In this document: positions 9,505 to 17,825 of the stretch, one piece after another
Numbering within the stretch: the first letter of the stretch is position 1
How the letters are laid out: the number at the start of each line of letters is the position of its first letter
Source of the DNA: Micromonospora zingiberis
GTDB taxonomy: Bacteria; Actinomycetota; Actinomycetes; Mycobacteriales; Micromonosporaceae
NCBI RefSeq assembly: GCF_004331455.1
Contig: NZ_SJJR01000007.1
Location: forward strand, 186,001-250,000
DNA: 64,000 nt
Direction of reading: 5' to 3'
The notes under the pieces: generated by a model
Database searches by the model: none
Told to the model about the DNA's origin: nothing
Seen by the model: only the letters and a program-made list of their open reading frames with translations
Position numbers and translations under genes: made by a program

Positions 9505-10515
9505 ATGGACCAGGTGTGGTCGGTGACCGGGCCGCTCGGCCCGGCGGATCTCGGCGTGACCCTTCCGCACGAGCACGTCTTCGTGAACCTGACCCCGACC
9601 GAGTCCCGGGACGGGTTCATGACGGTGTGGGAGGAACGGGAGCGCGACATCCGGCGATTCGTCGAACGCGGCGGGTCGACGTTGTGGGACGTCACCAACG
9701 GTGAGCTGAGCGACCACGCGGCACCCGTCTACTACGACCGGGATCCGGCCCACCAGGTGCAGAATCCGGTCACCGGGTCACGCTCGGTCGCCAACGTGCT
9801 GGCGACCAGGGAGATGGCGGAGCGGACCGGTGTCAACGTGGTCCTGGGCACCGGTCACTACTTCGAGGCGTACCTCGACCCGGGATGGTGGGAGCGCAAC
9901 ACCACCAACCAGATCGCCGACTATCTCGTCGCGGACCTGCTCGACGAGATTCCGGGCACCGGTGTGCGCGCCGGGCTCATCGGGGAGATCGCCTCTGATC
10001 GCCCGAGGATCACCGCGAATGAGGAGCGGTCGTTCCGGGCGGCGGGGCGGGCGGCGGTGGAGACTGGTGCGCTGGTGAGTACGCACGCGCCGACCTTTCC
10101 GACCGGCGAGGCGCAGATCGACATCCTCACCGCCGAGGGCGTCGACCCGGAGCGGATCATCGTCGGTCACACGGACACGGTGAAGGATGTGCGGTACTCC
10201 CTCGACCTGCTCCACCGCGGCGTGTACGTCGAGTACGACTGCATGATGGCGTGCAAGGTCGGTGGACAGGTGGTGGATGCGGAGCTTCGGCGGCGGGTCG
10301 AATACCTGAAGCACCTCGTCGACCGTGGTTTCGCCGCGAAGATCCTGCTCTCCCAGGACGTCAGCCAGCGCTCTCACCAGGCGGCGCAGGGCGGCCCGGG
10401 GATGTGCTTCCTGTTCGAGGAGTTCACCGAGTACGCCGTGGCCGTCGGCATCGATCCCGATGTCATCGCCTCGATGACGTTGGACAATCCGCGGCGGGCG
10501 ATGTTCGGTGAGTGA
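9505..10515 (+). CDS. Phosphotriesterase-family hydrolase with intact metal site
   Basis: Amidohydrolase-superfamily enzyme, 336 residues. All metal-site positions are kept: H22 and H24 in LPHEH, the bridging Glu in LIGEIA, His in VSTHAP, His in IIVGHTD and Asp in LLSQDVS. Family members hydrolyse lactones, phosphoesters or amide-like bonds; a lactonase or deacylase is the safest guess. It is the last gene of the operon starting at 5143, ten bases after the copper amine oxidase, and is followed by a strong hairpin. It is the active-looking partner of the degenerate paralogue at 2509-3579. Confidence 0.9.
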   Translation: MDQVWSVTGPLGPADLGVTLPHEHVFVNLTPTESRDGFMTVWEERERDIRRFVERGGSTLWDVTNGELSDHAAPVYYDRDPAHQVQNPVTGSRSVANVLATREMAERTGVNVVLGTGHYFEAYLDPGWWERNTTNQIADYLVADLLDEIPGTGVRAGLIGEIASDRPRITANEERSFRAAGRAAVETGALVSTHAPTFPTGEAQIDILTAEGVDPERIIVGHTDTVKDVRYSLDLLHRGVYVEYDCMMACKVGGQVVDAELRRRVEYLKHLVDRGFAAKILLSQDVSQRSHQAAQGGPGMCFLFEEFTEYAVAVGIDPDVIASMTLDNPRRAMFGE

Positions 10516-10535
10516 GCCGGGGCGGTAGGACGCGG

Positions 10536-10567
10536 CGGTGGCGGGGCGCCTTCGGGCCCCGCCACCG
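10536..10567. terminator. Bidirectional hairpin terminator
   Basis: CGGTGGCGGGGC pairs perfectly with GCCCCGCCACCG (12 bp) around the 8-base loop GCCTTCGG. It lies between convergent gene ends at 10515 and 10579 and can serve both; no long T-run follows, as is common in high-GC actinomycetes. Confidence 0.8.
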
Positions 10568-10578
10568 GCACGGGTGGG

Positions 10579-11202
10579 TCAGCCGGCGGTCGGCTTGCCC
10601 GCGGCCAGCCAGTCGAAGACGTGCTCGCTGGTGACCAGGGCGTCGCGTTGGAGGTACGCGATGGCCCGCAGGGCGGCGTCGTGCGCCTCCCGGCTGGAGC
10701 CGCCGATGCAGTCGGTCAGTACCCGGACGCGGTAGTCGTGCTGGTGCGCGTCCACCGCCGTGTAGTGGATGCAGACGTCGGTGAGGCCGCCGATGAGCAG
10801 CACCGTCTCGGCCTTGTACGCCTTGAGCACGATCTCCAGTTCGGTTCCGAAGAACGCTGAGTATCGCCGCTTGCGGATCAGGAACTCGTCGGGGCGGGGC
10901 CGGACCCATGGTGCGAGTTCCGTCTCGGGCCACCCCTCGACGCAGTGCGGGCCCTCGGCACCGTCGAGTTCGCGGCCGATGTCGACCAGGCTCGGCTTGT
11001 GGACCTCCTGGATGAAGACGACGGGCACGTCGTGTTCGCGGCAGGAGTCGATGAGGCGCTCCACCCGGTCCGCACGTTCCCGCCGCCCACCCATCTGGGC
11101 GATCTCGGAGCGAGACTCCTCGTCGGGTACCTGGCCGCCCTGGATGTCGACCACGATGAGTACGGCGTTGCCCACGACGGCGGGCGGCACTGAGGTCGTC
11201 AT
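10579..11202 (-). CDS. Isochorismatase-like cysteine hydrolase
   Basis: Soluble 207-residue hydrolase of the isochorismatase/nicotinamidase/biuret-hydrolase superfamily. The triad is visible: Asp in LIVVDIQGG, Lys in the IRKRRYSAF region, and the nucleophile Cys in LTDVCIHYTA. The ATG at 11202 overlaps the cupin stop (ATGA), so the two are coupled; a longer frame to 11403 only overlaps the cupin gene. In this island, with an allophanate hydrolase and two DUF1989 proteins, a carbamoyl-amide hydrolase such as biuret or ureido-acid hydrolase is attractive. That is inference: the family also includes N-carbamoylsarcosine amidase. Confidence 0.9.
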   Translation of the reverse strand: MTTSVPPAVVGNAVLIVVDIQGGQVPDEESRSEIAQMGGRRERADRVERLIDSCREHDVPVVFIQEVHKPSLVDIGRELDGAEGPHCVEGWPETELAPWVRPRPDEFLIRKRRYSAFFGTELEIVLKAYKAETVLLIGGLTDVCIHYTAVDAHQHDYRVRVLTDCIGGSSREAHDAALRAIAYLQRDALVTSEHVFDWLAAGKPTAG

Positions 11203-11555
11203 GCCGTGAACACCACGTAGACCTTGCGCAGCGTCTCGTGCACCGTCCACGTGCCGCGCCAGCCGATCGGGAAGTACGCGGTGGTGCCGGGGGTCACCGT
11301 GGTCGGTTCCGCCCCGTCCTCCTGGACCGTCATCCGGCCGGAGACCACGTGGATGATCTCGCCTCGGGTGAGGAACTCCCAGCGCGACGAGCCCGGTTCG
11401 CACTCCCAGATGCCCGAGATGACGGTGCGGTTGCCGTTGGTGAAGTCGACGCGGCTGCGGACCAGGATCTCGCCGCTCAGCGGCTGCGCGCTCGGTGGCC
11501 CGAGTGGCCTCTCCTCAAGGCCCGTGGCGGTGCTGGGGAAGGTGGTGAGCGTCAT
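11199..11555 (-). CDS. Small cupin protein (DUF861/cupin_3 type)
   Basis: 118-residue single-domain cupin with the beta-barrel pattern SRWEFLTRGEIIHVVSGRMTV followed by PGTTAYFPIGWRGTW, typical of the DUF861 group related to ureidoglycine aminohydrolase and EutQ-like cupins. It is the first gene of a two-gene operon read leftwards with the cysteine hydrolase. The promoter region to its right holds two GGATCC-type operator sites. It may bind a small ligand or metal, or handle an unstable intermediate. Function is not established by sequence. Confidence 0.82.
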   Translation of the reverse strand: MTLTTFPSTATGLEERPLGPPSAQPLSGEILVRSRVDFTNGNRTVISGIWECEPGSSRWEFLTRGEIIHVVSGRMTVQEDGAEPTTVTPGTTAYFPIGWRGTWTVHETLRKVYVVFTA

Positions 11556-11590
11556 CTGACCTCCTACGAGCGGGAAGCCCAGGTTAACGC

Positions 11591-11622
11591 ATTGGATGCC
11601 ATGCGGACTAGATTGGATCCAA
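11591..11622. promoter_or_regulatory. Operator sites upstream of the cupin operon
   Basis: ATTGGATGCCAT (11591-11602, imperfect) and TTGGATCCAA (11613-11622, perfect palindrome) are spaced 22 bases apart between the GntR 3' end and the cupin start. They share the core with sites at 5107, 12543 and 16530. Confidence 0.65.
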
Positions 11623-11624
11623 AC

Positions 11625-12344
11625 TCATCCGCGGAAGACGGTGGACGAGCGGAGTTCGTACCAGCGGGCCAGCTGCTCGCCGGCCTTGATGACGTGTTCG
11701 CGCATCTGGTCGGCGGCCTGCTGGGCGTCGCCGTCGGCCAGTGCCTGCAGGATCCGCTCGTGCTCGTGGAAGTTCTCGTCGCGGTGCCGGCTGTCGTTGA
11801 CGACCAGCTGGGCGGAGACGTTGCGCGGGAAGGTCTCGTTGATGTCGCTGATCGCCTTGCTCAGCCGGGCGTTGCCGGAGATGCTCGCGATCAGCGTGTG
11901 GAAGATGTCGTTGCTGCGCCGGTGATCGTGCTGGGCGGGCACGGGGTGGCGCCCCGCGGAGTGGTCGTACATCTCCTGGTTGGCCACCCGCAGCTGCTCG
12001 ATCTGGTCGCGCGTGATCCGGGGAACGGCCCGAGCGGCGGCCAGCGCCTCCAGCTCCGCCCGGACCTCGTACGCCTCGCGGACGTCCCACGGCGCCGGCA
12101 CGCTGACCACGGCGCCCTTGTTGGGCAGCACCTCGATCAGGCCGCTGGTCTGCAGCTGGCGCAGTGCCTCCCGGACCGGCGTGCGGGAGACGCCGAAGTT
12201 GCTGGCCAGCTCCGCCTGGCGCAGCTGGGCCCCGATCGGGATGGCGCCGGTCATGATCCGGTCGCGGATCTGCTCCGCGAGGTCGTCGACGAGGGCTGCG
12301 CCGGTCTTCCTGGTTACCGCCGTTTCCGCGGGCTCGCTGGTCAC
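11625..12344 (-). CDS. GntR-family regulator, FadR/FCD subfamily
   Basis: 239-residue DNA-binding regulator. The N-terminal winged helix-turn-helix (about residues 20-85) includes LRQAELASNFGVSRTPVREALRQLQ in the expected place, followed by an all-helical FCD ligand domain whose metal-type histidines lie in HTLIAS and MREHVIKAG. GTG 12344 is preceded by AGAGGAGAG; a longer frame to 12455 lacks support. It stands between the cupin operon and the divergent reductase operon, both of which have GGATCC palindromes in front. It is the obvious candidate local repressor of the island, with a pathway intermediate as likely inducer (inferred). Confidence 0.92.
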   Translation of the reverse strand: MTSEPAETAVTRKTGAALVDDLAEQIRDRIMTGAIPIGAQLRQAELASNFGVSRTPVREALRQLQTSGLIEVLPNKGAVVSVPAPWDVREAYEVRAELEALAAARAVPRITRDQIEQLRVANQEMYDHSAGRHPVPAQHDHRRSNDIFHTLIASISGNARLSKAISDINETFPRNVSAQLVVNDSRHRDENFHEHERILQALADGDAQQAADQMREHVIKAGEQLARWYELRSSTVFRG

Positions 12345-12542
12345 CCGGCCACTCTCCTCTAGCTCGACGACGACGCGGCACGGGCTGACGTTGACTGCTG
12401 AGGTGCGGCGGCGTGGGGAACGCCCGCCAGTGCCCAAACCTGCCCGTTGAGTCACATCAAGATAGCAGGCCGGTGGTTGCGTGGACGCAGTTGGGGTGAA
12501 CTTGGGTATCTTTGCTTCCGCTCAGGATCCGAAGCCATTAAC

Positions 12543-12554
12543 ATTGGATCCAAT
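12543..12554. promoter_or_regulatory. Perfect palindromic operator ATTGGATCCAAT
   Basis: A 12-base perfect palindrome 12 bases before the GTG of the reductase gene, in the divergent gap shared with the GntR gene. It overlaps the expected promoter-to-ribosome-site zone, consistent with repression. Confidence 0.72.
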
Positions 12555-12566
12555 GAGAGGGGAACT

Positions 12567-13514
12567 GTGTCTGTAGAGCTACCCTTCGTCGTTCGCGCAC
12601 TCCGGCTGGAGGCGGTCGGCGTGATGTCGGTCGAACTCGTCCCGGACGCCGGTGTGGTCGTTCCGGACTGGGCGCCCGGCGCCCACGTCGACCTGGTCGT
12701 CGGCGACGGCTCCACCCGGCAGTACTCCCTGTGTGGCGATCCCGGCGTGCCCGTGTGGCGGATCGCCGTCCTGCGTGAGCCGGCCGGCCGGGGTGGCTCG
12801 GCGTGGGTCCACGACGAGCTGCGCCCCGGTGACCGGGTCCGGCTCCGCGGGCCGCGCAACCACTTCGCGCTGGAACCCGCCGCCGGGTACGTGTTCGTGG
12901 CCGGCGGCATCGGCATCACACCGTTGCTCCCGCTGCTGGCCGAGGCGAGCCGACGGGGTGCCACCGGCCAGCTGCACTACTTCGGCCGCGCCCGGCCGAA
13001 CATGGCCTTCATCGACGAGCTGACGCCGTACGGGGACCGGGTCCGGGTGTACGCGGAGACCGACGGTCCCCAGCCCGCCCTGCGGACGCTGCTCGACGAA
13101 CTGCCTTCCGACACGCTCGTCTACGCCTGCGGCCCGATCGGGATGCTGGACGCGCTCCGGGCCGCCATGACCGAGGCCGGCTGCCTCGACCGGCTCCGGA
13201 CCGAGTTGTTCGCCGCGCCGGCGGCGGTCCAGTCGTCGCCGGAGGACGGCTCGTTCACCATCCGGCTCGAACGCAGCGATGTCGAGCTGACGGTGCCCGC
13301 CGACCGCTCCGGGCTGGACGTCCTCCTGGAGGCCGGTGTCGACGTGGTCCACGACTGCCAGGAGGGAATCTGTGGCAGTTGCGAGACCCGGGTGCTCGGC
13401 GGAGAGATCGACCACCGGGACCACATCCTCACGCCACAGGAGCGGGCCGCGGGGGACTGCATGATGGTGTGCGTCTCCCGCGCAGCCGGTGAGCGGCTGG
13501 TCCTGGACCTGTGA
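12567..13514 (+). CDS. Phthalate-dioxygenase-type ferredoxin reductase (PDR/VanB)
   Basis: Electron-transfer partner of the Rieske oxygenase, 315 residues. Order: FMN/flavin barrel (residues 1-100, with RQYSLCG), NAD domain with FVAGGIGITPLLPLL, and a C-terminal plant-type 2Fe-2S domain with DCQEGICGSCETRVL and a later cysteine in GDCMMVC. GTG 12567 has GAGAGGGG just upstream; the longer frame from 12447 would swallow the operator and is rejected. It passes electrons from NAD(P)H to the oxygenase encoded 95 bases downstream. It is the first gene of the reductase-Rieske-ligase operon. Confidence 0.93.
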   Translation: MSVELPFVVRALRLEAVGVMSVELVPDAGVVVPDWAPGAHVDLVVGDGSTRQYSLCGDPGVPVWRIAVLREPAGRGGSAWVHDELRPGDRVRLRGPRNHFALEPAAGYVFVAGGIGITPLLPLLAEASRRGATGQLHYFGRARPNMAFIDELTPYGDRVRVYAETDGPQPALRTLLDELPSDTLVYACGPIGMLDALRAAMTEAGCLDRLRTELFAAPAAVQSSPEDGSFTIRLERSDVELTVPADRSGLDVLLEAGVDVVHDCQEGICGSCETRVLGGEIDHRDHILTPQERAAGDCMMVCVSRAAGERLVLDL

Positions 13515-13609
13515 GCCGACGTCGCGTATTGCCGGTGCCGTCCGCCGCCGATGGGCGCCGGGCACCTGCTTCCCGCTCCACCCTCGTCCTCGAACCGCGG
13601 AGGTAAGCA

Positions 13610-14938
13610 GTGCTGCGACAGGAAGACAACGACAAACTCACCCAGACCGGAGCCGGGACCCCACTGGGTGGCCTCATGCGGGCCTACTGGCAACCGGCGG
13701 GCCTGGTGTCGGAAATGCCCGTCGATCGTCCGGTCAAGGCGATCCGGCTTTTCGGCGAGGAACTGGTGCTGTTCCGCCGGGGCGACGGCTGGGGACTGAT
13801 CAGCCGCTTCTGTGCCCACCGCGGGGTCGACCTCTCCTACGGCCGACTCGAGGACGGCGGGCTGCGCTGTCTCTATCACGGCTGGCTCTACAACGACGAG
13901 GGGCGCTGCGTGGAGCAGCCCGCCGAGCCCCCGCACAGCCAGTTCCTGGACAAGATCCGGATCGCCAACTACCCGTGCGTGGAGCGTAACGGCATCATCT
14001 TCGCCTACCTGGGCGCCGGCGACCCGCCGCCCTTCCCCGCGTACGACTGCTTCACCGCGCCGGACGCCTACACCTTCGCCTTCAAGGGACTCTGGGAGTG
14101 CAACTGGCTCCAGGGTCTGGAAGGTGGGATCGACCCGAGCCACGTCTCGTTCCTGCACCGGTTCGTCGGCGAGGACCCGCGTGACGTCTACGGCCAGCAG
14201 TTCAGCGAAGTGGTCGAGGGCACCGGTACGAAGCTGTCGAAGCTGGTCGGTGACCACTACCGTCCCGACATCGAGGTGGAAAGCGCCGAACACGGGCTGC
14301 GACTGTTCGCCATCCGCCAGCTGACCGAGGACATCAAGCACGTCCGGGTCACCAACCTGATGTTCCCGAACGCCTTCGTGGTGCCCTTCGGCAACAGCAA
14401 GGTCTTCACCCAGTGGCACGTGCCGATCGACGACGAGAACCACTACTGGTACATGATCTTCTACGACTTCGCCGAGGAGACCGACAAGGAGACGCTGCTG
14501 CGGCAGCGGCTGGAGGGCGTCTCCCTCCCCGACTACCGGCCGTTGCGCAACCGCTCCAACAACTGGGGCTTCGACCCGGCCGAGCAGCGCGACCTCACGT
14601 ACACCGGGATGGGGCTCGACATCAACGTCCACGACCAGTGGGCGGTGGAGAGCATGGGACGGATCCAGGACCGGACGGTCGAGCGGCTGGGCGTCTCCGA
14701 CCGCGCCGTCACCGCCAACCGGCGGATGCTGCTGCGGGCGATCGACACGTTCCAGGCCGGCGGCGCGCTTCCCGCGCATCCGCTGGACGAGGCGTCGGCG
14801 TCCCGGCTGGTCGGCCCGCTCGCGGTCGACCTGGTCACGCCCAGCGAGGGCTGGCAGGACCGGTGGCGGGAGAAGGAAGCCGAACGCCGTAGCCGGTCGC
14901 CGTGGTGCCAGGCGCAGCCGGAGTCGGCCGATGCGTAA
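13610..14938 (+). CDS. Rieske non-heme iron oxygenase, alpha subunit
   Basis: 442-residue terminal oxygenase resembling phthalate 4,5-dioxygenase and aryl-ether demethylase alpha subunits. The Rieske cluster ligands are C68-x-H70 (CAHRG) and C87-xx-H90 (CLYHGW). The mononuclear iron ligands lie in GGIDPSHVSFLH. The GTG start follows GGAGGT at 13599-13604. With the PDR-type reductase it forms a two-component system for hydroxylation or N/O-demethylation. It overlaps the ligase gene by 8 bases. In this amine island, oxidative removal of an N-alkyl group is plausible but not shown. Confidence 0.93.
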   Translation: MLRQEDNDKLTQTGAGTPLGGLMRAYWQPAGLVSEMPVDRPVKAIRLFGEELVLFRRGDGWGLISRFCAHRGVDLSYGRLEDGGLRCLYHGWLYNDEGRCVEQPAEPPHSQFLDKIRIANYPCVERNGIIFAYLGAGDPPPFPAYDCFTAPDAYTFAFKGLWECNWLQGLEGGIDPSHVSFLHRFVGEDPRDVYGQQFSEVVEGTGTKLSKLVGDHYRPDIEVESAEHGLRLFAIRQLTEDIKHVRVTNLMFPNAFVVPFGNSKVFTQWHVPIDDENHYWYMIFYDFAEETDKETLLRQRLEGVSLPDYRPLRNRSNNWGFDPAEQRDLTYTGMGLDINVHDQWAVESMGRIQDRTVERLGVSDRAVTANRRMLLRAIDTFQAGGALPAHPLDEASASRLVGPLAVDLVTPSEGWQDRWREKEAERRSRSPWCQAQPESADA

Positions 14939-16457
14939 CGTCGACGAGCGGGACGTCGCCGAGGGTGGCGGCGGGGCCAGCGCCCGGCCGATGCTGGCGA
15001 AGGACCGCGGCGGCTTCGTCGACCGGCACGACCTGTGGACCGAGACGCAGTACGCCGCCGCGGCGCAGATGCGCCGGGTCATCGACGAGCTCGGCATCGA
15101 GATGGTGCGCTTCGGTTTCGTCGACCAGCACGGCATCGTCCGCGGCAAGACCATCGCCCGCTCCGCGGTCGCGGCGGCCATGCGATCGGGCCTGACCGCC
15201 CCCAGCTCGCTGCTGCTCAAGGACACCTCGGGCCAGTCGACGTATCCGGTCTTCGCCGCCGACACGGGTGTCGGGGTGGCCGGCTTCGCCGGTGCCGGCG
15301 ACATCGTGTTGGTGCCGGACCCCACCTCGTTCCGGATCGTGCCCTGGGCCGACCGGACCGGCTGGATCCTGTGCGACGTGCGCTTCCCGGACGGCTCGCC
15401 GGTGCCCTTCTGCACCCGGAGCCTGCTCCGGGAGCAGCTGCGGAAGATGGCTGATCGCGGCTACCAGATGGTCGTCGGTGCCGAGTTGGAGTTCCACGCC
15501 TTCCGGGTCGTGGACGCGGGGTTCGCCAGCGACCGGGTCGGTCGGCCGGGAGCGCCTGGCGCTGCCGTGTCGGTCGGCCCGACGACGCCCGGTTCCCAGT
15601 TGCTGCACGAGGAGACGCTCGACGGTCTCGACGAGCTGGTGCAGGCGCTGTACACCGGGCTGAACGCGCTCGACCTGCCGCTACGCTCGATCGAGCTGGA
15701 GTTCGGGCCGAGTCAGCTGGAGTTGACGATGGCGGCGGCGGACGCGGCGACGACCGCCGACGCGGTGGTCGTCTGCCGCAGCGCGGTCCGGCAGATCGCG
15801 CGTAGGCACGGTTTTCACGCGACCTTCATGTCCCGGCCGCAGGGCGCCGAGTCGGCCTCCACGGGATGGCATCTGCACCAGTCGCTGACGAGTCTGCACA
15901 CCGGGCGGGGCGCGTTCGTGCCCGGGGAGCAGGACAGCGGGCCGCTCTCGGTCACCGGTCAGGCGTACCTGGAGGGGCTGCTCTGTCATGCCGCCGGGGC
16001 GTCGGTGTTCGCGACTCCGACGGTCAACGGCTACAAGCGCTACCAGAGCTTCTCGCTAGCCCCGGACCGGGTCGCCTGGGGGATCGACAACAAGGGGGCC
16101 ATGGTCCGGGCCGTCGGTGGGCCGGGAGATCCGGCCACCCGGCTGGAGAACCGGTGCGGGGAGCCGGCGGCCAATCCCTACCTGTACATCGCCGCGCAGG
16201 CGGTCAGTGGGCTCGACGGTGTCGCCCGACACCTGGAGCTGCGGCCGCCGACCACGAGCCCGTACGACACGTCGGCGCCGCTGCTGCCCCGGTCGCTCGG
16301 TGACGCGGTGAGCGCCTTGGAGTCCGACGAGGTGTTCCGCGCCGCCTTCGGCGACGTGGTGGTCGACTGGTACGCCCACCTGAAGCGGACCGAGTACGAG
16401 CGCTACCTGCGGCACGTCTCCGATTGGGAGCAACGGGAGTACTTCGGCTTGTTCTAG
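14931..16457 (+). CDS. Glutamine-synthetase-family ligase (gamma-glutamyl-amine type)
   Basis: 508-residue GS-fold enzyme. Catalytic landmarks include GAELEFHAF, the HLHQSL that replaces the usual GSGMHxHxS, NGYKRYQSFSLAPDRVAWG and RLENRCGEPAANPYLY. It departs from housekeeping GlnA and resembles PuuA/GlnA3-like enzymes that join glutamate to amines. Its first 45 residues precede the GS core and include VRFGFVDQHGIVRGK. Co-transcribed with the Rieske genes (8-base overlap). With the flavin oxidase at 6390 and aldehyde dehydrogenase at 3569 it would supply the first three types of step of a PuuABC-like gamma-glutamyl route; no PuuD-like hydrolase is seen. Confidence 0.88.
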   Translation: MRNVDERDVAEGGGGASARPMLAKDRGGFVDRHDLWTETQYAAAAQMRRVIDELGIEMVRFGFVDQHGIVRGKTIARSAVAAAMRSGLTAPSSLLLKDTSGQSTYPVFAADTGVGVAGFAGAGDIVLVPDPTSFRIVPWADRTGWILCDVRFPDGSPVPFCTRSLLREQLRKMADRGYQMVVGAELEFHAFRVVDAGFASDRVGRPGAPGAAVSVGPTTPGSQLLHEETLDGLDELVQALYTGLNALDLPLRSIELEFGPSQLELTMAAADAATTADAVVVCRSAVRQIARRHGFHATFMSRPQGAESASTGWHLHQSLTSLHTGRGAFVPGEQDSGPLSVTGQAYLEGLLCHAAGASVFATPTVNGYKRYQSFSLAPDRVAWGIDNKGAMVRAVGGPGDPATRLENRCGEPAANPYLYIAAQAVSGLDGVARHLELRPPTTSPYDTSAPLLPRSLGDAVSALESDEVFRAAFGDVVVDWYAHLKRTEYERYLRHVSDWEQREYFGLF

Positions 16458-16529
16458 GGCTTTGACCTGGGTGGGAAACGCCACCGTAGCAAAATCGAGA
16501 CCCGGGTTTTATGGATGCACATCTTGAGG

Positions 16530-16560
16530 TTGGGATCCAATCTGAGATTCAATGGATCCA
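16530..16560. promoter_or_regulatory. Operator pair upstream of the receptor lipoprotein
   Basis: TTGGGATCCAAT (16530-16541) and AATGGATCCA (16551-16560) lie about 20 bases apart, 60-90 bases before the lipoprotein start. They repeat the GGATCC core seen in front of three other units of the island. Confidence 0.65.
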
Positions 16561-16619
16561 CGGCGGCGGGGTGCCGGTGTCACGGCTGTTGAAGGCACAC
16601 GGAAGCACATGGAGGAAGG

Positions 16620-17699
16620 TTGCGCACACTCCTGATCAACCCGCGTCGGCGGATGCGCGCGGCGCTCGTCGCCGGCACAGCGCTGGCACTCGTTCTCGGC
16701 GGCTGCACGTCGGCTGAATCCGGTGGCGACTCGGACGCCTCCGGCGGACTGAGCGGGCAGGTCGTCTGGGCCGACTTCGGCGGCCCCACCAACAAGGCAC
16801 GAAGCGGCAGCTACTTCGACGACTTCACCAAGGAAACCGGCGTCAAGGTCATCTCCGAGGTCGAGGGCGACGCCATCGTGAACACGATGCTCACCGGCGG
16901 CAAGGGGCCGTACGACGCGATCCACGTCGGCCTGGACACCGTCTACCAGCACAAGGCCAACATCGCCCGGCTCGACGACTCGGTCGGTCGGGACATCAAC
17001 CTGCCCGAGAACATCCGCGACTACGCCTTCGGCACCTTCATGGTCGGCCACGTCCAGGCCTACCTGACCGAGACGTTCCCCAACGGTGGGCCGAAGAACT
17101 GGGCCGACTTCTGGGACGTCGCCAAGTTCCCCGGCAAGCGCGGCTGGATGGGCAGCCCCGGCAGCTTCGACAGCGCCTGCGAGATCGCCTCGCTGGCGGC
17201 CGGCGTCGCACCCGACAAGCTGTACCCGCTCGACCTGGATCTCTGCACCAAGAAGCTCGACGAGCTGCGACCGAACATGGTCTTCTACACCCAATACCCG
17301 CAGATCCAGCAACTCCTGACCTCCAAGACCGCCGCGGTCGTGGCCGGGCCCTCCGGTCAGGCGACCGCCCTCAAGAACCAGGGCGTGGACGTCACCATCT
17401 CGTTCGACCAGGCGCTGGTCAACCCCAACGTGATGACGATCCCGGCCACCGCACCCAACATGGCGAACATCCAGGCCCTGGCCAAGGTGTTCAACGACCC
17501 GCAGCGCCAGGCCGCGTTCGCCAAGCTGACCGGATACGGCCCCGGCAACCCCGAGGCGTTCAACTTCATGGACGAGGAAACCAAGGCGAAAATCGTCAAC
17601 TCGCCCGCGAACACCAGTGTCATCCCGTTGAACGCCGAGGAACGCGCCAAGGCGAACGACGAACTGCTGGCCTGGTACACCAAGTGGCTCGCAGGCTGA
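16620..17699 (+). CDS. ABC importer substrate-binding lipoprotein, PotD-like
   Basis: 359-residue extracellular receptor. The N-terminus has a basic stretch, a hydrophobic segment and the lipobox LVLGGC near residues 25-30, so the mature protein should be lipid-anchored. The body reads as a type II periplasmic-binding protein of the spermidine/putrescine class (VVWADFGGPT, MLTGGKGPYDAI, WMGSPGSFDSA). TTG 16620 follows GGAGG at 16611-16615; an internal ATG at 16653 is an alternative. It is probably the missing receptor for the transporter at 1-2480, although it heads its own operon. Confidence 0.9.
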   Translation: MRTLLINPRRRMRAALVAGTALALVLGGCTSAESGGDSDASGGLSGQVVWADFGGPTNKARSGSYFDDFTKETGVKVISEVEGDAIVNTMLTGGKGPYDAIHVGLDTVYQHKANIARLDDSVGRDINLPENIRDYAFGTFMVGHVQAYLTETFPNGGPKNWADFWDVAKFPGKRGWMGSPGSFDSACEIASLAAGVAPDKLYPLDLDLCTKKLDELRPNMVFYTQYPQIQQLLTSKTAAVVAGPSGQATALKNQGVDVTISFDQALVNPNVMTIPATAPNMANIQALAKVFNDPQRQAAFAKLTGYGPGNPEAFNFMDEETKAKIVNSPANTSVIPLNAEERAKANDELLAWYTKWLAG

Positions 17700-17707
17700 T
17701 CACGGAC

Positions 17708-17731
17708 GGGGCCGCGGGAAACCGCGGCCCC
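17708..17731 (+). terminator. GAAA-loop hairpin after the receptor gene
   Basis: GGGGCCGCGG and CCGCGGCCCC form a perfect 10-bp stem around GAAA, nine bases after the receptor stop. It may partly stop or stabilise transcripts so that receptor mRNA exceeds that of the downstream DUF1989 genes. Confidence 0.7.
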
Positions 17732-17825
17732 GCGCCTGTCGCGTCCTGGGGCCACCGGTGATGCCCGCCGTCGTGATCGGCGAGCGGCGCGTGCGGCTCC
17801 CACGCAAACCCGACGAGGAGACCCG

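Noticed and set aside
12447..12566. N-terminal extension of the reductase gene
   Set aside because: Would include the perfect operator palindrome and lacks a ribosome site; GTG 12567 has both context and family-typical length.
13121..15415. A 764-codon minus-strand frame opposite the Rieske and ligase genes
   Set aside because: Covers two clear genes on the other strand and lacks any motif of its own.
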